DNA of 64,000 bases from the NCBI GenBank assembly GCA_946185535.1, contig CAMHJX010000014.1, positions 24,482 through 88,481 of the forward strand. Reading direction: 5' to 3'. Both the position numbers and the translations under genes were made by a program. The stretch is from an uncultured Bacteroidales bacterium (GTDB lineage Bacteria; Bacteroidota; Bacteroidia; Bacteroidales; F082). Every line of letters starts with the position of its first letter. Within the stretch, counting starts at the first letter, position 1. Under the pieces are notes generated by a model, which was given only the letters and a program-made list of their open reading frames with translations, was not told where the DNA came from and made no database searches. Of this stretch, positions 40,101 to 48,497 are shown one piece after another.

Positions 40101-41869
40101 TAATGCACAGTTGCGAATCCACTGCAATCTCGGAAAGCCTCTCTACCTATTGTAGTTACAGAATTACCGATTACCAGATTGCCAGTAAAACCACTACAAT
40201 AACGAAAAGCATAATCACTTATCGATATCACAGAATTAGGTATAGTCAAATTGCCAGAAAAGCCGCTGCAATTATAAAAGGCAGCACCTCCAATTGTGGT
40301 TACAGAATTCGGAATGACAAGATTGCCTATTAAGCCACTGCAACCATAAAATGTACTACCATTAATCGTAGTAAAAGATTCATTATCTGGCAAAGTCAAG
40401 GTTCCGTCGAATCCACTGCAATTATAGAAAGCAGAAGCGCCTATCGTGGTTACAGAATTCGGAATGTTCAAATTGCCTGTGAAGCCACTGCAACCAGAGA
40501 ATGCACTGGCTCCAATGGAAGTCACGGAATTGGGTATAGTCAAATTGCCAGAAAAGCCGCCTAAACCTCCGAAAGCATAATTGCCAATTGATGTCACGGA
40601 ATTACCTATGGTCAGGCTGCCCGTAAAGCCGCTGCAACCAGAAAAAGCCCCAACGCCTATCGAGGTCACGGAATTGGGGATGGTTAGGTTGCCCGTGAAG
40701 CCACTGCAATTGTCGAAAGCACCACCACATATCTCCTTTACAGAATTATAAATTGTCAAATTGCCTGTGAAACTTCCATCAGAAAACAACCAACTTGGAA
40801 TCTTCTCCACATTATCTCCAATTGTAAGACTTCCACCACATCCTTCAAAAGGCGGATAAAGGGTAGCTGAAACCAAATAACCATCGGCATTATCTATATT
40901 TGCATCATAATAAACAGCCGTTAGATTTGAACAGTTCTTGAAAGCGTTTCTTCCAATATATGTAACAGAATTGGGGATAGTCAGGCTGCCCGTGAATCCG
41001 CTACAGTTCTGGAAAGCGTAATCGCCAATCGAAGTCACAGAATTGCCAATAGTCAAGTTGCCCGTGAATCCGTTGCAATTATGGAAAGCATATTTACCAA
41101 TTGTGGTAACAGAATTCGGAATAATCAAATCGCCTATAAAACTACAATTACTAAACATACCTTCATTTATGCTTTCTACATTATCTCCAATTAGTAAAGG
41201 TCCGTTAATATTTTGGAAACTACTTCTGCCATCAGCATTTATAGCATTGTAAATCAATCCTATGAAACCATTACAACCTCCAAAAGCCGCTCCAAGATAG
41301 GTTACCGTTTCTGGTATCGTTAGGTATCCCGATAATCCACTACAATTCAGGAAAGCACTATTATATATATGAGTTACCGAATTCCCAATGGTGAGACTCG
41401 TGAAGCCACTACAATCACGGAAAGCAAGAGTTCCTATTGTAATCACAGAATTTGGGATAACCAAATCACCCGTGAACCCTGTACAACCTGCAAAAGCGCC
41501 AGAATACCCTCCTACAACAGGATCATCAATAGATATAACAGAATTTGGTATTATGAGTTCGCCCGTAAGACCGCTACAACCTGTAAAAGCACTTCCACCA
41601 ATTCTCGTTACATCATAAGTATGAGTAACTCCCTTATTGTTTGTATAAGTTACAGAAGAAGGAATGACAAGACTTCCTGTCGCATTTGTGCCATCTATAT
41701 GACCTTCCACAATCGCTGTTAATGTATTGTGGTTCAATTTATATAATAAATCACCTATTGTGACATGAGACCAATCAGCATACATTTTCCCCATCCCCAC
41801 CACACTCAGCAGCAGGACAAGCAGGGCAGTACGCAACGCCCTTTTTCGTTGTAAATCTTTTACTTGCAT
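37163..41869 (-). CDS. BspA-like leucine-rich-repeat surface protein with T9SS domain
   Basis: 1568 aa. Signal peptide to about residue 31 (MYA/DWS). Residues about 65-830 are more than twenty 24-residue LRRs of the BspA type, for example GNLTIPNSVTSIGASAFSGC. Residues 850-910 hold a module with FLNWTCNGEVVTQIHSYAF, akin to InlB-type repeats. A long region of beta-rich modules follows to about 1480. The last 75 residues are a T9SS sorting domain (VLQIVDVTGRILVS, then GMTPGVYVLRL). BspA proteins act in adhesion to host or other bacteria. Two palindromic repeats are inserted in frame near the C-terminus (residues 1492-1500 and 1534-1542). A long leader contains a 115-nt hairpin. Confidence 0.9.
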   Translation of the reverse strand: MQVKDLQRKRALRTALLVLLLSVVGMGKMYADWSHVTIGDLLYKLNHNTLTAIVEGHIDGTNATGSLVIPSSVTYTNNKGVTHTYDVTRIGGSAFTGCSGLTGELIIPNSVISIDDPVVGGYSGAFAGCTGFTGDLVIPNSVITIGTLAFRDCSGFTSLTIGNSVTHIYNSAFLNCSGLSGYLTIPETVTYLGAAFGGCNGFIGLIYNAINADGRSSFQNINGPLLIGDNVESINEGMFSNCSFIGDLIIPNSVTTIGKYAFHNCNGFTGNLTIGNSVTSIGDYAFQNCSGFTGSLTIPNSVTYIGRNAFKNCSNLTAVYYDANIDNADGYLVSATLYPPFEGCGGSLTIGDNVEKIPSWLFSDGSFTGNLTIYNSVKEICGGAFDNCSGFTGNLTIPNSVTSIGVGAFSGCSGFTGSLTIGNSVTSIGNYAFGGLGGFSGNLTIPNSVTSIGASAFSGCSGFTGNLNIPNSVTTIGASAFYNCSGFDGTLTLPDNESFTTINGSTFYGCSGLIGNLVIPNSVTTIGGAAFYNCSGFSGNLTIPNSVISISDYAFRYCSGFTGNLVIGNSVTTIGREAFRDCSGFATVHYNPTNCNDLSNSSYEPFYGCGGNLVIGNNVQRIPNYMFYYGNFTGDLIIPNSVTSVGAASFSNCRSITSIHFNASNCENMGYVEAEGQYYFVFYNNTSLNEIVIGDNVTQIPIYAFANHNSQHCQLVLGDAVGTIGYGAFYNSTTNMGLIGKLEIPSSVNNIDDRAFYGCRGFQFIRSYIEVPPIVGGEDAFFGIDRGIPVGVPCGFQEDYEVAEYWSEFTNYTESEYFLVAKANPEHLGRAVIVQQPDCNTTICIVRAIPNRGCRFLNWTCNGEVVTQIHSYAFTIDEDKVMVANFEPMKCFTGGGGTIVWSDPANWEPEGVPTDTMGIDIQSDVIIDTDVNVGSIYNYGNHVVTVMPNAILTVDQTLGSPNPFGLVIEDGGQVVHHSEGVMATVRKTVDAYDATNDGWNLISFPLVDTGYVASVMNLLNNDYDLYYYDEPTHYWMNQEYTANNFNQLEAGKGYLYANSGVQNCVFDQAVYVTDRGLIDGHDASVLQGSQGTTGFNATQKLADDFIINTTTVINGIEVYAFQTNSDTISTFTGLYAQIYDGNPMNGGQPIWGDMDSNILTVTNWTNCYRTDNTFATNKPIMKITADNLNIELEVGCYYLVWKLTGGTWGIPVAIPNTENTGNGLQYWQGSWNYALDGGTEQGVGFAFRLYGTSDQSATNNASFSFVGELESGSAAVSVPLSYTESAGQLKGFNLVGNPFVHNVTTYGSTNVAEGCYQLNETHDNLIVSEINEDNPLQPAEGFFVKATGERASVTFNPGRGIKANGSGSIRVELSDHGKLIDRLIVKMEGEPLEKLSLKEQRTKVFATQNHQEIAIVPCEGNEQPVNFKAAKDGTYTINVNTDNMEFDYLHLIDNLIGADVDLLVEPSYSFDAKTSDYASRFRLVFNAIETDGPSTGSGTFAFINNGNIIVTDAEAGAVLQIVDVTGRILVSIKGDAMNRVSTNGMTPGVYVLRLINGNDVKTQRIVID
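37245..37270. repeat. GAGACG-family palindrome inside the BspA-like gene
   Basis: GTAGAGACGCGAT / ATCGCGTCTCC in the coding sequence, read as GDAMNRVST (residues 1534-1542) just before GMTPGVYVLRL. Sorting domains normally go straight from the VTGRxLVS strand to this block, so the palindrome looks like an insertion tolerated in a loop. Confidence 0.75.
37373..37396. repeat. CCTGAGCC-family palindrome inside the BspA-like gene
   Basis: CCCTGAGCCTGTCGAAGGG flanked by GGT and CC, read on the minus strand as GPSTGSGT (about residues 1492-1499), at the entry of the sorting domain. It is the same repeat as 8358-8427 and 58221-58294. Confidence 0.75.
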
Positions 41870-41950
41870 ATTACTTTGTTTTTAATGTGTCTTCCTTTTG
41901 TTGTTTCCAAGATGGCAATTAAAAACATGGACTTTTACTTTTCTAAGTTG

Positions 41951-42065
41951 ATCACTGAGGCCTTCGACTGCCGATACCACAACTTACTAGTAAAGCCCAT
42001 GTGGAAAACACATGAGCTTAGCTTTACCACTTGTGGTATCATGAAAGTGTCGAAGTTTCAGTGAT
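41951..42065. repeat. 115-nt interrupted hairpin in the BspA-like leader
   Basis: Nested arms pair from outside in: ATCACTGA / TCAGTGAT, TTCGAC / GTCGAA, GATACCACAA / TTGTGGTATC, GTAAAGC / GCTTTAC and CATGTG / CACATG. It lies in the 385-base stretch without a gene (41870-42254), between the BspA-like gene and a likely promoter at 42177. The remainder of that stretch shows only AT-rich sequence. It has no coding capacity; it could be a MITE or a structured 5' leader. Confidence 0.8.
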
Positions 42066-42176
42066 ACAAGCTTTAAGCTAATGCTTTGTTTTTAATATGC
42101 CGTTTTTCGTTAATGCGCCCGATGCGCTGTATTCATTTTAATTTGATTTGGTTAAACTTTGGGGTGTTTGTTGGGG

Positions 42177-42185
42177 GCAAAGGTA
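42177..42185 (-). promoter_or_regulatory. Probable -7 box of the BspA-like gene
   Basis: TACCTTTGC on the minus strand with CTTG 21 bases upstream. It gives a leader of about 300 nt that includes the 115-nt hairpin. Confidence 0.45.
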
Positions 42186-42225
42186 AGGAAAATTTGAAAA
42201 GATGAGCAAGTTTGGCGAAATTTTG

Positions 42226-42234
42226 TATTTTTGC
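42226..42234 (+). promoter_or_regulatory. -7 box of the PIN toxin-antitoxin operon
   Basis: TATTTTTGC, 20 bases before the antitoxin start codon. The AGGAGG ribosome-binding site at 42244-42249 is a purine-rich Shine-Dalgarno of a strength rarely seen in this window. Confidence 0.55.
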
Positions 42235-42254
42235 AGCAAGAAAGGAGGAAAAAT

Positions 42255-42485
42255 ATGTCGTACAGTGAAATGGCCCAACTCGAATTGATGAATGCCCTGA
42301 ACAGCATTAATTCAGAAGCAGAACTGAATGAGTTCAAGGATTTGGTGGCAAGGTATTTTGCCGCAAAAGCCCAAAAGGCGATTGATGCCCTATGGGACGA
42401 AGGTGTTATCGATGAAGAAACTATAGAGCAATGGGGCACAGAACATATGCGTACCCCCTATCGTTATGCGTCGCATCGTTCTTGA
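42255..42485 (+). CDS. Putative antitoxin of a PIN-domain toxin module
   Basis: 76 aa from the ATG at 42255, chosen because it follows AAAGGAGGAAAAAT. The protein is helical and acidic (LELMNALNSINSEAELNEFK, then AIDALWDEGVIDEETIEQWG), with no clear DNA-binding motif. Its 3' end overlaps the PIN gene by 20 bases. Small proteins of this form are the usual partners of COG1569-type PIN toxins in Bacteroidota. Confidence 0.75.
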   Translation: MSYSEMAQLELMNALNSINSEAELNEFKDLVARYFAAKAQKAIDALWDEGVIDEETIEQWGTEHMRTPYRYASHRS

Positions 42486-42870
42486 TACCAACTGTCTTTT
42501 GCAGTCATTGCCATCTAAAAGCCCGTATCATAAGATATGGACAGATGTGTTTTGTGGCAAAATCAGTCTTTGCGTAAATACGGAAATTTTGGATGAATAC
42601 GAAGAAATCCTTTCCCAAAAAATCAACAGCGAAGTGGCAATCAATGTAGTGGAAGCCATCGCACGGTTACATACTACTATTTACCAAGAAATCTATGTCC
42701 ATTTCGGCCTAATTCAAGATGATGAGGACGACAATAAGTTTGCAGATTGTGCAATAGCCTCTGGTGCCGAATTTATCGTAACAAATGACAAACACTATAA
42801 CATTCTGAAAAGTACACCTTGGCCAAATATTAAGGTTATGAACATCAAGGAGTTTATCGAATTGTTATAA
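42466..42870 (+). CDS. PIN-domain ribonuclease toxin (COG1569 type)
   Basis: 134 aa. The PIN acidic triad is visible: VLDTNCLLQS (Asp at 7), LDEYEEIL (Glu) and DDEDDNKFADCAIASGAEFIVTNDKH (Asp pair and the final TNDKH). These enzymes cleave RNA with Mg2+ or Mn2+ and are neutralised by the protein made from the overlapping upstream gene. Start at ATG 42466, inside the antitoxin's last codons. Confidence 0.88.
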   Translation: MRRIVLDTNCLLQSLPSKSPYHKIWTDVFCGKISLCVNTEILDEYEEILSQKINSEVAINVVEAIARLHTTIYQEIYVHFGLIQDDEDDNKFADCAIASGAEFIVTNDKHYNILKSTPWPNIKVMNIKEFIELL

Positions 42871-42965
42871 TCTCTTGTTTGATTTGGAAAAACGAAACAC
42901 ATCTTTTTTCAAAAAACCGCATAATCTTTCGTGCAATTTTCGCATTTTTGCAGAAACAAACATTT

Positions 42966-44060
42966 ATGTCAAATATCCAAGAAGAACAAATCTATTCGGA
43001 AAGAACCGAAAAAGAAACCGATAAGAAATGCCCCAACTGCGGCGCTACAGTCGTCTTCGATCCCGCAACGGGTGGTATGCATTGCGAGTATTGTGGCTAC
43101 ACGTGCGAGCTGCCCAAAGCTGACACTGAGAATGAGATCTGCGAGATGGACTTCGAGGCGGCCATGCACACCGAAAGCTTCAACTGGGGTGAGCAGAAAA
43201 AAGAGGTGCAGTGCAAGCAATGCGGTGCTGTGACGGTGTATGATGCCCTCGAAACCGCAGCTGTGTGCCCCTTCTGCGGCTCCACCAGTGTGATGCCCGC
43301 CGCCAATGAGAACACAATTGCTCCTGGTGCGGTGTGCCCCTTCGCCATTTCCAAGGAACAAGCTGGTGACCGTTTCACCAAATGGCTCAAAGGCAAGCTG
43401 TTTGCACCCAGAAAGGCCAAGCGGAGCGCCCGCCCCGAATCTTTCACAGGCGTGTATCTCCCCTATTGGACCTACGATGCACAAACCACATCCAATTTTA
43501 CAGCACGCGCTGGTTATGACCGCATTGTGAAAGACAAAGACGGCAATAGAAAAACGGTTACTGATTGGCGACATGTTAGCGGCATCTATCAGGAGTTTTT
43601 CGACGATGTGACCGTCATGGCCTCGAAACGTCAGACTGACTCGGGCGTGAGTGCCTGCGAACCATTCGATTTCTCGAAACTAGTGCCTTATTCCCCACAA
43701 GTGGTGGCAGGCTTCATTGCAGAACGCTATTCTATTGGCCTTAAGGAAGGCTGGGAATCAGCGCAAAAAACCATCCAGTCGCGACTGCATTCCGATATTT
43801 CCTCATACGTTTGCAGGCATTGGAATGCCAACCGTGCCGATTCGGTCAGATTCTCCACACTCTACAGCAACATCACCTATAAATACCTCCTTGTTCCCAC
43901 TTGGATTTCCTCGTTCAAATATAAGGACAAAGTGTATCAGTTTGCGGTGAATGGCCAAACCGGCAAAGTGGGCGGCAAGGCACCTGTCTCGGTATGGAGA
44001 GTACTCATTGCTATCGCCCTCGGTATTGCTCTTATCGCCCTTCTGGCCTATCTGGCTTGA
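42966..44060 (+). CDS. TFIIB-type zinc-ribbon membrane protein
   Basis: 364 aa from the ATG at 42966; the earlier in-frame ATG would put promoter-like sequence into the protein. Two zinc ribbons open it: CPNCGATVVFDPATGGMHCEYCGY and, 50 residues on, CKQCG with CPFCGS. The middle has AISKEQAGDRFTKWLKGKLF and GVYLPYWTYDAQTTSNFTAR, conserved in a widespread but uncharacterised family. The C-terminus is one membrane helix (VLIAIALGIALIALLAYLA), so it is probably tail-anchored in the inner membrane. It is convergent with gpsA, only 13 bases away. Confidence 0.75.
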   Translation: MSNIQEEQIYSERTEKETDKKCPNCGATVVFDPATGGMHCEYCGYTCELPKADTENEICEMDFEAAMHTESFNWGEQKKEVQCKQCGAVTVYDALETAAVCPFCGSTSVMPAANENTIAPGAVCPFAISKEQAGDRFTKWLKGKLFAPRKAKRSARPESFTGVYLPYWTYDAQTTSNFTARAGYDRIVKDKDGNRKTVTDWRHVSGIYQEFFDDVTVMASKRQTDSGVSACEPFDFSKLVPYSPQVVAGFIAERYSIGLKEGWESAQKTIQSRLHSDISSYVCRHWNANRADSVRFSTLYSNITYKYLLVPTWISSFKYKDKVYQFAVNGQTGKVGGKAPVSVWRVLIAIALGIALIALLAYLA

Positions 44061-44073
44061 TGGATTTCAACCT

Positions 44074-45084
44074 TTATTCCAAAAGGCTCTCAAGGTCTTT
44101 CAAGGCCTTGCGGGCAGACATGCCCTGATGCAGCACTTGGTAGGTTTTCTCGGCAATGGGGAGCTGTCGGCGTTGTTCCTCAGGAAGGAATGGTAACAAG
44201 GCTGAAGAATAATATCCCTCGGCCACCATAGTCATCTCGTTGAGGGCAGTCTTTACCGTGTTGCCACGACCAATCAACACACCCAGCTGACGGTTACGGC
44301 TGTGACTGGAATAACATGACACCAACAAGTCGCCAAAGAAATTGGATGGATTGAACTTAGTGAGGTCATTGACGCTCTGCGGGGCGAGCAGGAAATACAT
44401 TTCCTTGATGCAGTTTGAAACCAATACAGCGATGAAATTGTCGCCATAGCCCAAGCCCATCGCCATGCCAACCATCACGGAATAAATGTTTTTCAGCACC
44501 GAGGAATGCTCCAAATAGTGCATGTCTCTCAGACAGTTGACCTTTATGAAAGGCGTCTTCAGTTTTTCACCCACAACGCGGGCATTGCCTATGTTGGAAC
44601 ATGCAAAAGTCATATAGGTAAGCCTTCCATGGCCCACCTCCTCAGCATGAGTGGGACCGCTAATGCAGCATAACTGTGCATCCGTCAAACCATAGTTTTG
44701 TTTCAGATAATCTGTAACAAACTGATTCTCTTCGGGAATGATACCCTTGATGGCAGAAACCACCATTTTGTCTTGCAAAGGGGTTTTCAAGTCGGAAAGA
44801 TAGCACTTCAGATAAGGTGCAGGCGTCACCAAAAAGATGATGTCGGCCTTGTCGACAGTTTCATTCACATCGTCAGTGAGATGGATGCGGCTCATGTCGA
44901 ACTCAACATCGGAGAGATAACGACAGTTGCGGCCTTCGGTGCGCAACGACTCAAGCACTTCCTGATTGCGGACATACCAGCACACCGACGACTCATTCAT
45001 AATCAACACTTTGGTGATGGCTGTAGCCCAACTGCCGTGTCCGATGACGGCGCAACGCGATGTCTTTTGTATCAGGGGACCCAT
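44074..45084 (-). CDS. gpsA: Glycerol-3-phosphate dehydrogenase (NAD(P)+)
   Basis: 336 aa. It reduces dihydroxyacetone phosphate to sn-glycerol-3-phosphate, the backbone of glycerolipids. The Rossmann motif is VIGHGSWATAI, followed by FLVTPAPYL, the catalytic Lys in SAIKGI, and later NIYSVMVGMAMGLGYGDNF (KNIxA-like block with K). The C-terminal domain ends with VAEGYYSS and HQGMSARKAL. It starts 18 bases after the BtrH-type gene on the same strand, so it is likely in one operon with it and joined functionally to the lipid cluster that follows. Confidence 0.95.
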   Translation of the reverse strand: MGPLIQKTSRCAVIGHGSWATAITKVLIMNESSVCWYVRNQEVLESLRTEGRNCRYLSDVEFDMSRIHLTDDVNETVDKADIIFLVTPAPYLKCYLSDLKTPLQDKMVVSAIKGIIPEENQFVTDYLKQNYGLTDAQLCCISGPTHAEEVGHGRLTYMTFACSNIGNARVVGEKLKTPFIKVNCLRDMHYLEHSSVLKNIYSVMVGMAMGLGYGDNFIAVLVSNCIKEMYFLLAPQSVNDLTKFNPSNFFGDLLVSCYSSHSRNRQLGVLIGRGNTVKTALNEMTMVAEGYYSSALLPFLPEEQRRQLPIAEKTYQVLHQGMSARKALKDLESLLE

Positions 45085-45102
45085 AGCTTTTGCTCTGTTT
45101 AT

Positions 45103-46152
45103 TTATGCATACTTTAGTGCCGAACTGGACTTGAGAAACTCCGAATCGATTCGGGTGAAAATCTCTTTCTCCTGCTGCCCGATGGTCTCCAAAATGTCAG
45201 CCATTTCGTTCAAGGTCACATTCTCGCTTTTCATATAGCGACGGCAATCCAAGGAGAATTGGCGCCAGGTGTCGGCATCCTTGTTCATCAATGTCGAACA
45301 GTCTTCGAGTACCTCATTTTGGAAAACTGTAGCGGCTTCTTTCAAAAAGTCGGAATAGATGTAACGGTAACCGGCGCCACCTGTTCCCGCCGTTTCAATC
45401 AGCCTATAAAACCATAGCAGTATATATCCTCTCAATTCATCTGAAAAATAAGCCTTCCATCGCTTCAGGTTCTTGGCAAAACGATGCAAGCCCGTATATC
45501 CGTAATAAGAAAGAGGCATCCGCAACATACGGTAGCACGACTCCTCCAATCCCTGCACAATGGCCGGTTTCAGGTCGACTTTCTCGGCAAAACCAGTCGA
45601 TGGCGGGTCGAGATAGAACATACGTCCTTCTGGAGCTGCCAGACCTTTGGCAAAACGAATCTTGCGCATAGTCTCTTCATCGATGTAGACATAGTCGTCG
45701 GTATATAGGCGGCTGTCGGAATCAGCGATGATATAGTTAGAACCCTCTTTGCCGATAACCGTCAACACATGACCATTGAAATGCGACTCATTGACAATTT
45801 TCCCGAAATAAGTTAAGCCGCTCACGCTGACCACCACACCGACTGGAATTTTTTTCTCCACCAGTTCATCGAGATCGCGCATTGACTTATTCACTTTGCA
45901 ACCATATCTCATGCCATGATAGCCAATATGCATCCTTTCGGCAAAATTCTTCACAATGCAAGCAGGCTTGATGCGAAGCATGGGTAAAACGACACCGCGC
46001 ATCCGCAAAAAAGGCGAATAAAGAAAATAAATACCCGAACCTATACCAAAAGCCATAGGCTCACTGATCTGATATCCGTAATATTCCAACATATTCAGAA
46101 AAGTGCCTGTCTCACAATGCTTTCTTCTCGGATTGGGATAGCTTTCTATCAT
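45103..46152 (-). CDS. BtrH N-terminal / DUF4872 domain protein
   Basis: 349 aa from the ATG at 46152 (MIESYPNPRRKHCETGTF); the 57 extra upstream codons of the open frame cross two promoters and are rejected. The N-terminus with KHCETG and GYQISEPMAFGIGSGIYFLY is the BtrH pattern, a papain-like fold in which the Cys is the nucleophile; BtrH itself is an acyl-ACP transfer protein of butirosin biosynthesis. FNGHVLTVIGKEGSNYIIADSD supplies the likely His and Asp. The second half is DUF4872-like. In Bacteroidota this family accompanies aryl-polyene and related lipid clusters. It is divergent from the acyl-ligase gene. Confidence 0.8.
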   Translation of the reverse strand: MIESYPNPRRKHCETGTFLNMLEYYGYQISEPMAFGIGSGIYFLYSPFLRMRGVVLPMLRIKPACIVKNFAERMHIGYHGMRYGCKVNKSMRDLDELVEKKIPVGVVVSVSGLTYFGKIVNESHFNGHVLTVIGKEGSNYIIADSDSRLYTDDYVYIDEETMRKIRFAKGLAAPEGRMFYLDPPSTGFAEKVDLKPAIVQGLEESCYRMLRMPLSYYGYTGLHRFAKNLKRWKAYFSDELRGYILLWFYRLIETAGTGGAGYRYIYSDFLKEAATVFQNEVLEDCSTLMNKDADTWRQFSLDCRRYMKSENVTLNEMADILETIGQQEKEIFTRIDSEFLKSSSALKYA

Positions 46153-46183
46153 CGTGTTTTTTTGACTTTGGAAAATAATGCGT

Positions 46184-46281
46184 GCAAAAATACGACTTTT
46201 TCTTTTTATGACTCCACTTGCCAGTATTTTCCAACGAAACACGCTCTTTTCTAAATTTTTATGAAGTTTTTGTATCTTTGC
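46184..46281. promoter_or_regulatory. Divergent promoter region, BtrH-type gene and acyl ligase
   Basis: Minus strand: TATTTTTGC at 46184-46192 for the BtrH-gpsA unit. Plus strand: TATCTTTGC at 46273-46281 for the acyl-ligase gene, with CTTTT about 22 bases upstream. The 169-base gap would let one regulator act on both. Confidence 0.6.
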
Positions 46282-46321
46282 CGCTCGATTTTGAAAGGAA
46301 ACATCGCTCATATCCGTCAAC

Positions 46322-47926
46322 ATGGAAGAAACCTTAGGTTTATATGAAACATTCAGGGCAGCTGCAAAAAAGTATTCCGATAAGGTTGCCTTGAGTTATT
46401 TTAAGACGGATACGAGGTTTAGAGATTTATTGGAACGCGTCGACATAACAGCCTTGGCTTTCAGAAAACATGGGGTGAAAAAAGGCGATATCATCTGTCT
46501 TGCATTGCCTTCGATGCCCGAGTCGTTGATGTGTTTCCTTGCACTGAACAAAATCGGTGCCATCCCCTGCATGATTGATGTCAGATACACACCTGAAGAG
46601 TTTTGCAAGATTGTTGACAGGACACATTCTAAAATGTTGTTCATCATGGGACTTTACGCGGCCAATCTAGCCACCGCCGATGCCCAGCTCAATGTGGAGA
46701 AAGTCGTGGTATGTTCAGGTGCCGATTCCATTCCTGGGATTTTTTTCTGGTTTGGTGTAGGCGAATGGTTCAATGGAAGGAGAAAGGTGTTTCGCAAACA
46801 CAAGAAATTCTGCCATTGGAAAGACTTTTACAACACAGCGCAAGGCAAAGATGAAACCGAGCCTTACCATTGGTTGCCCGACGAGATGGCCGCCTTGTTC
46901 CAGACCTCTGGCACAACCGGTACGGTGAAAAGCGTGATGCTTTCCACAGAGAACATCATGCACTCCGTGTTTCCCGACCCGCCCGTGCTCAACAATATTT
47001 CGAGCGACGATACTGCACTATGCATCTTGCCTATTTTCGCTTTCTTCGGGGCGAATACCTTGTTGCTCCCGCTGTTTAATGGCTTACGCGTCGTGGTCAT
47101 TCCTATCGCACCTCGCAAGGAATTCCGTAAAATCCTGGCCCAACACAAGCCACAGCATGTCTTTTCAGTACCAGCCTACTGGGATTTCGTCAACGAGGAA
47201 AAAGTGGTCAAGGAAGACTTTTCCTACTTGAAATCCATCAATGTGGCGGGTGACATCTTAAACACTGCTTTCGAGAAACGCATCAACGAGTGTCTGCACC
47301 AAGGTGGCTGCCACTATGACCTCACAAAAGCCTACGGCATGACCGAGACAGCTGGCGTCATTTCGTTCACCCCTCAAGGCAGCGAAAACCAATATGTTCA
47401 AGGCTTTTCAGGGAAACCTGTGACATGTTACGAGGTCAAGACCTTCGACGATGAGATTTGCGTGCACTCGGAGATGAAGTTTCTCGGGTACTATAAAAAC
47501 GAAGAAGCCACACAACAACTTGTCCAAACCCAAGCTGATGGCCGACAATGGCTACATACGGGCGACATAGGCTATGTGGACAAAGAAGGCAATATCTTCG
47601 TGATCGGCCGCAAGAAACGCATGATTGTCCGTCACGACGGCTCCAAAGTGTTCCCCGTGGAGATTGAAGACTGCTTGATGCAGCACCCATCAGTGGCAGC
47701 TTGTGCCGTGGTGCCCATGCATGATCCCGACCATTCGGAGAGCCATCTGCCCAAGGCCTTTGTGGTACTGAAGGATTCCGACACCCAAGCCACCATTAAA
47801 GAACTGATGGCCTACTGTGAGATGAACTTACCAGTTCACCTCGTTCCAGCGGCCATCGAGTTGATTGATGCCTTGCCGATGAACGGCAACGGGAAGGTTG
47901 ATTACCAAAAACTCATCAGAAATTGA
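46322..47926 (+). CDS. AMP-dependent acyl/aryl-acid ligase
   Basis: 534 aa adenylate-forming enzyme. Core motifs: FQTSGTTGTVKSVML (A3), KAYGMTETAG (A5), HTGDIGYVDKEGNIFVIGRK (A7/A8) and NGNGKVDYQKL (A10, catalytic Lys). It activates a carboxylic acid as acyl-AMP and passes it to CoA or an acyl carrier protein. A hydrophobic stretch near residue 140 (IPGIFFWFGVGEWFNGRRK) might touch the membrane, as in ligases of aryl-polyene clusters. Substrate not predictable. It is the only plus-strand gene of the cluster, divergent from the BtrH-type gene, and its 3' end overlaps the next (convergent) gene by 11 bases. Confidence 0.88.
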   Translation: MEETLGLYETFRAAAKKYSDKVALSYFKTDTRFRDLLERVDITALAFRKHGVKKGDIICLALPSMPESLMCFLALNKIGAIPCMIDVRYTPEEFCKIVDRTHSKMLFIMGLYAANLATADAQLNVEKVVVCSGADSIPGIFFWFGVGEWFNGRRKVFRKHKKFCHWKDFYNTAQGKDETEPYHWLPDEMAALFQTSGTTGTVKSVMLSTENIMHSVFPDPPVLNNISSDDTALCILPIFAFFGANTLLLPLFNGLRVVVIPIAPRKEFRKILAQHKPQHVFSVPAYWDFVNEEKVVKEDFSYLKSINVAGDILNTAFEKRINECLHQGGCHYDLTKAYGMTETAGVISFTPQGSENQYVQGFSGKPVTCYEVKTFDDEICVHSEMKFLGYYKNEEATQQLVQTQADGRQWLHTGDIGYVDKEGNIFVIGRKKRMIVRHDGSKVFPVEIEDCLMQHPSVAACAVVPMHDPDHSESHLPKAFVVLKDSDTQATIKELMAYCEMNLPVHLVPAAIELIDALPMNGNGKVDYQKLIRN

Positions 47927-48479
47927 CACTAAAGGTCATGCCCACACCCAGATTGGCTTGATCAGGCATGGTGGTGCAACGCATGACTGATGGCGAGAGG
48001 TTGAACGAAACCGATTTGCTGTTGTTGTATTCGTTAGCCACCCAGTTCATGCGACCCTTGCCTATGCTCGAGAAAACAATCCACAACGGAAGGCTGACAT
48101 CAGCAGCAATGGCAGGAATATAACTCGTATAGGCTAAATCCAGGTCTTCTTTTGCAATGGCAGTAACCAAACATACAACGGTTGCGGTAGCCGTTCCGAT
48201 AAAGACACCCATAAAAACATTTCCCGTTGTGATTTGCTTTTGCGCACCGAGATAAGTCTCATAGTTTTGTGAACCGACAAGTTGCTTGACTTCCGCATCC
48301 GAAAGTTGGCGACCGTCGAGGGTTAGGTGTCTGCCATCACGCTCCATGTGACCGCCCGCCAGGGTAGAAAGCGTCAGTTGGTTGGACACATTGATGGTTT
48401 CCGTTTCATTGTAGTTGCATTGTGCAAACATGGAGATACCTGCCAAGACAAGCATCATCGATAAGAATAACTTCTTCAT
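47916..48479 (-). CDS. Small secreted membrane-associated protein, unknown
   Basis: 187 aa. A signal peptide (MKKLFLSMMLVLAGISMFAQ) precedes a polar domain ending in SDAEVKQLVGSQNYETYLGAQ, then two hydrophobic stretches (VFMGVFIGTATATVVCLVTAI and SYIPAIAADVSLPLWIVFSSI) and a C-terminus with SFNLSPSVMR and ANLGVGMTFSVNF. The layout matches Bacteroidota envelope proteins in which a short beta-region ends in a barrel-like F. No function can be assigned. It is the last gene of the minus-strand acyltransferase-ligase run. Confidence 0.6.
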   Translation of the reverse strand: MKKLFLSMMLVLAGISMFAQCNYNETETINVSNQLTLSTLAGGHMERDGRHLTLDGRQLSDAEVKQLVGSQNYETYLGAQKQITTGNVFMGVFIGTATATVVCLVTAIAKEDLDLAYTSYIPAIAADVSLPLWIVFSSIGKGRMNWVANEYNNSKSVSFNLSPSVMRCTTMPDQANLGVGMTFSVNF

Positions 48480-48497
48480 AATTATTAATGTTTTAGG

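Noticed and set aside
39400-41700. Regular short repeats in the BspA-like gene that might be a CRISPR array
   Set aside because: The 72-base period is in frame and encodes leucine-rich repeats; there are no unique spacers of constant length and no cas genes.
41951-42065. Invertible promoter of the phase-variation type upstream of the BspA-like gene
   Set aside because: The arms enclose only a few loop bases, with no promoter inside to invert and no recombinase gene nearby.
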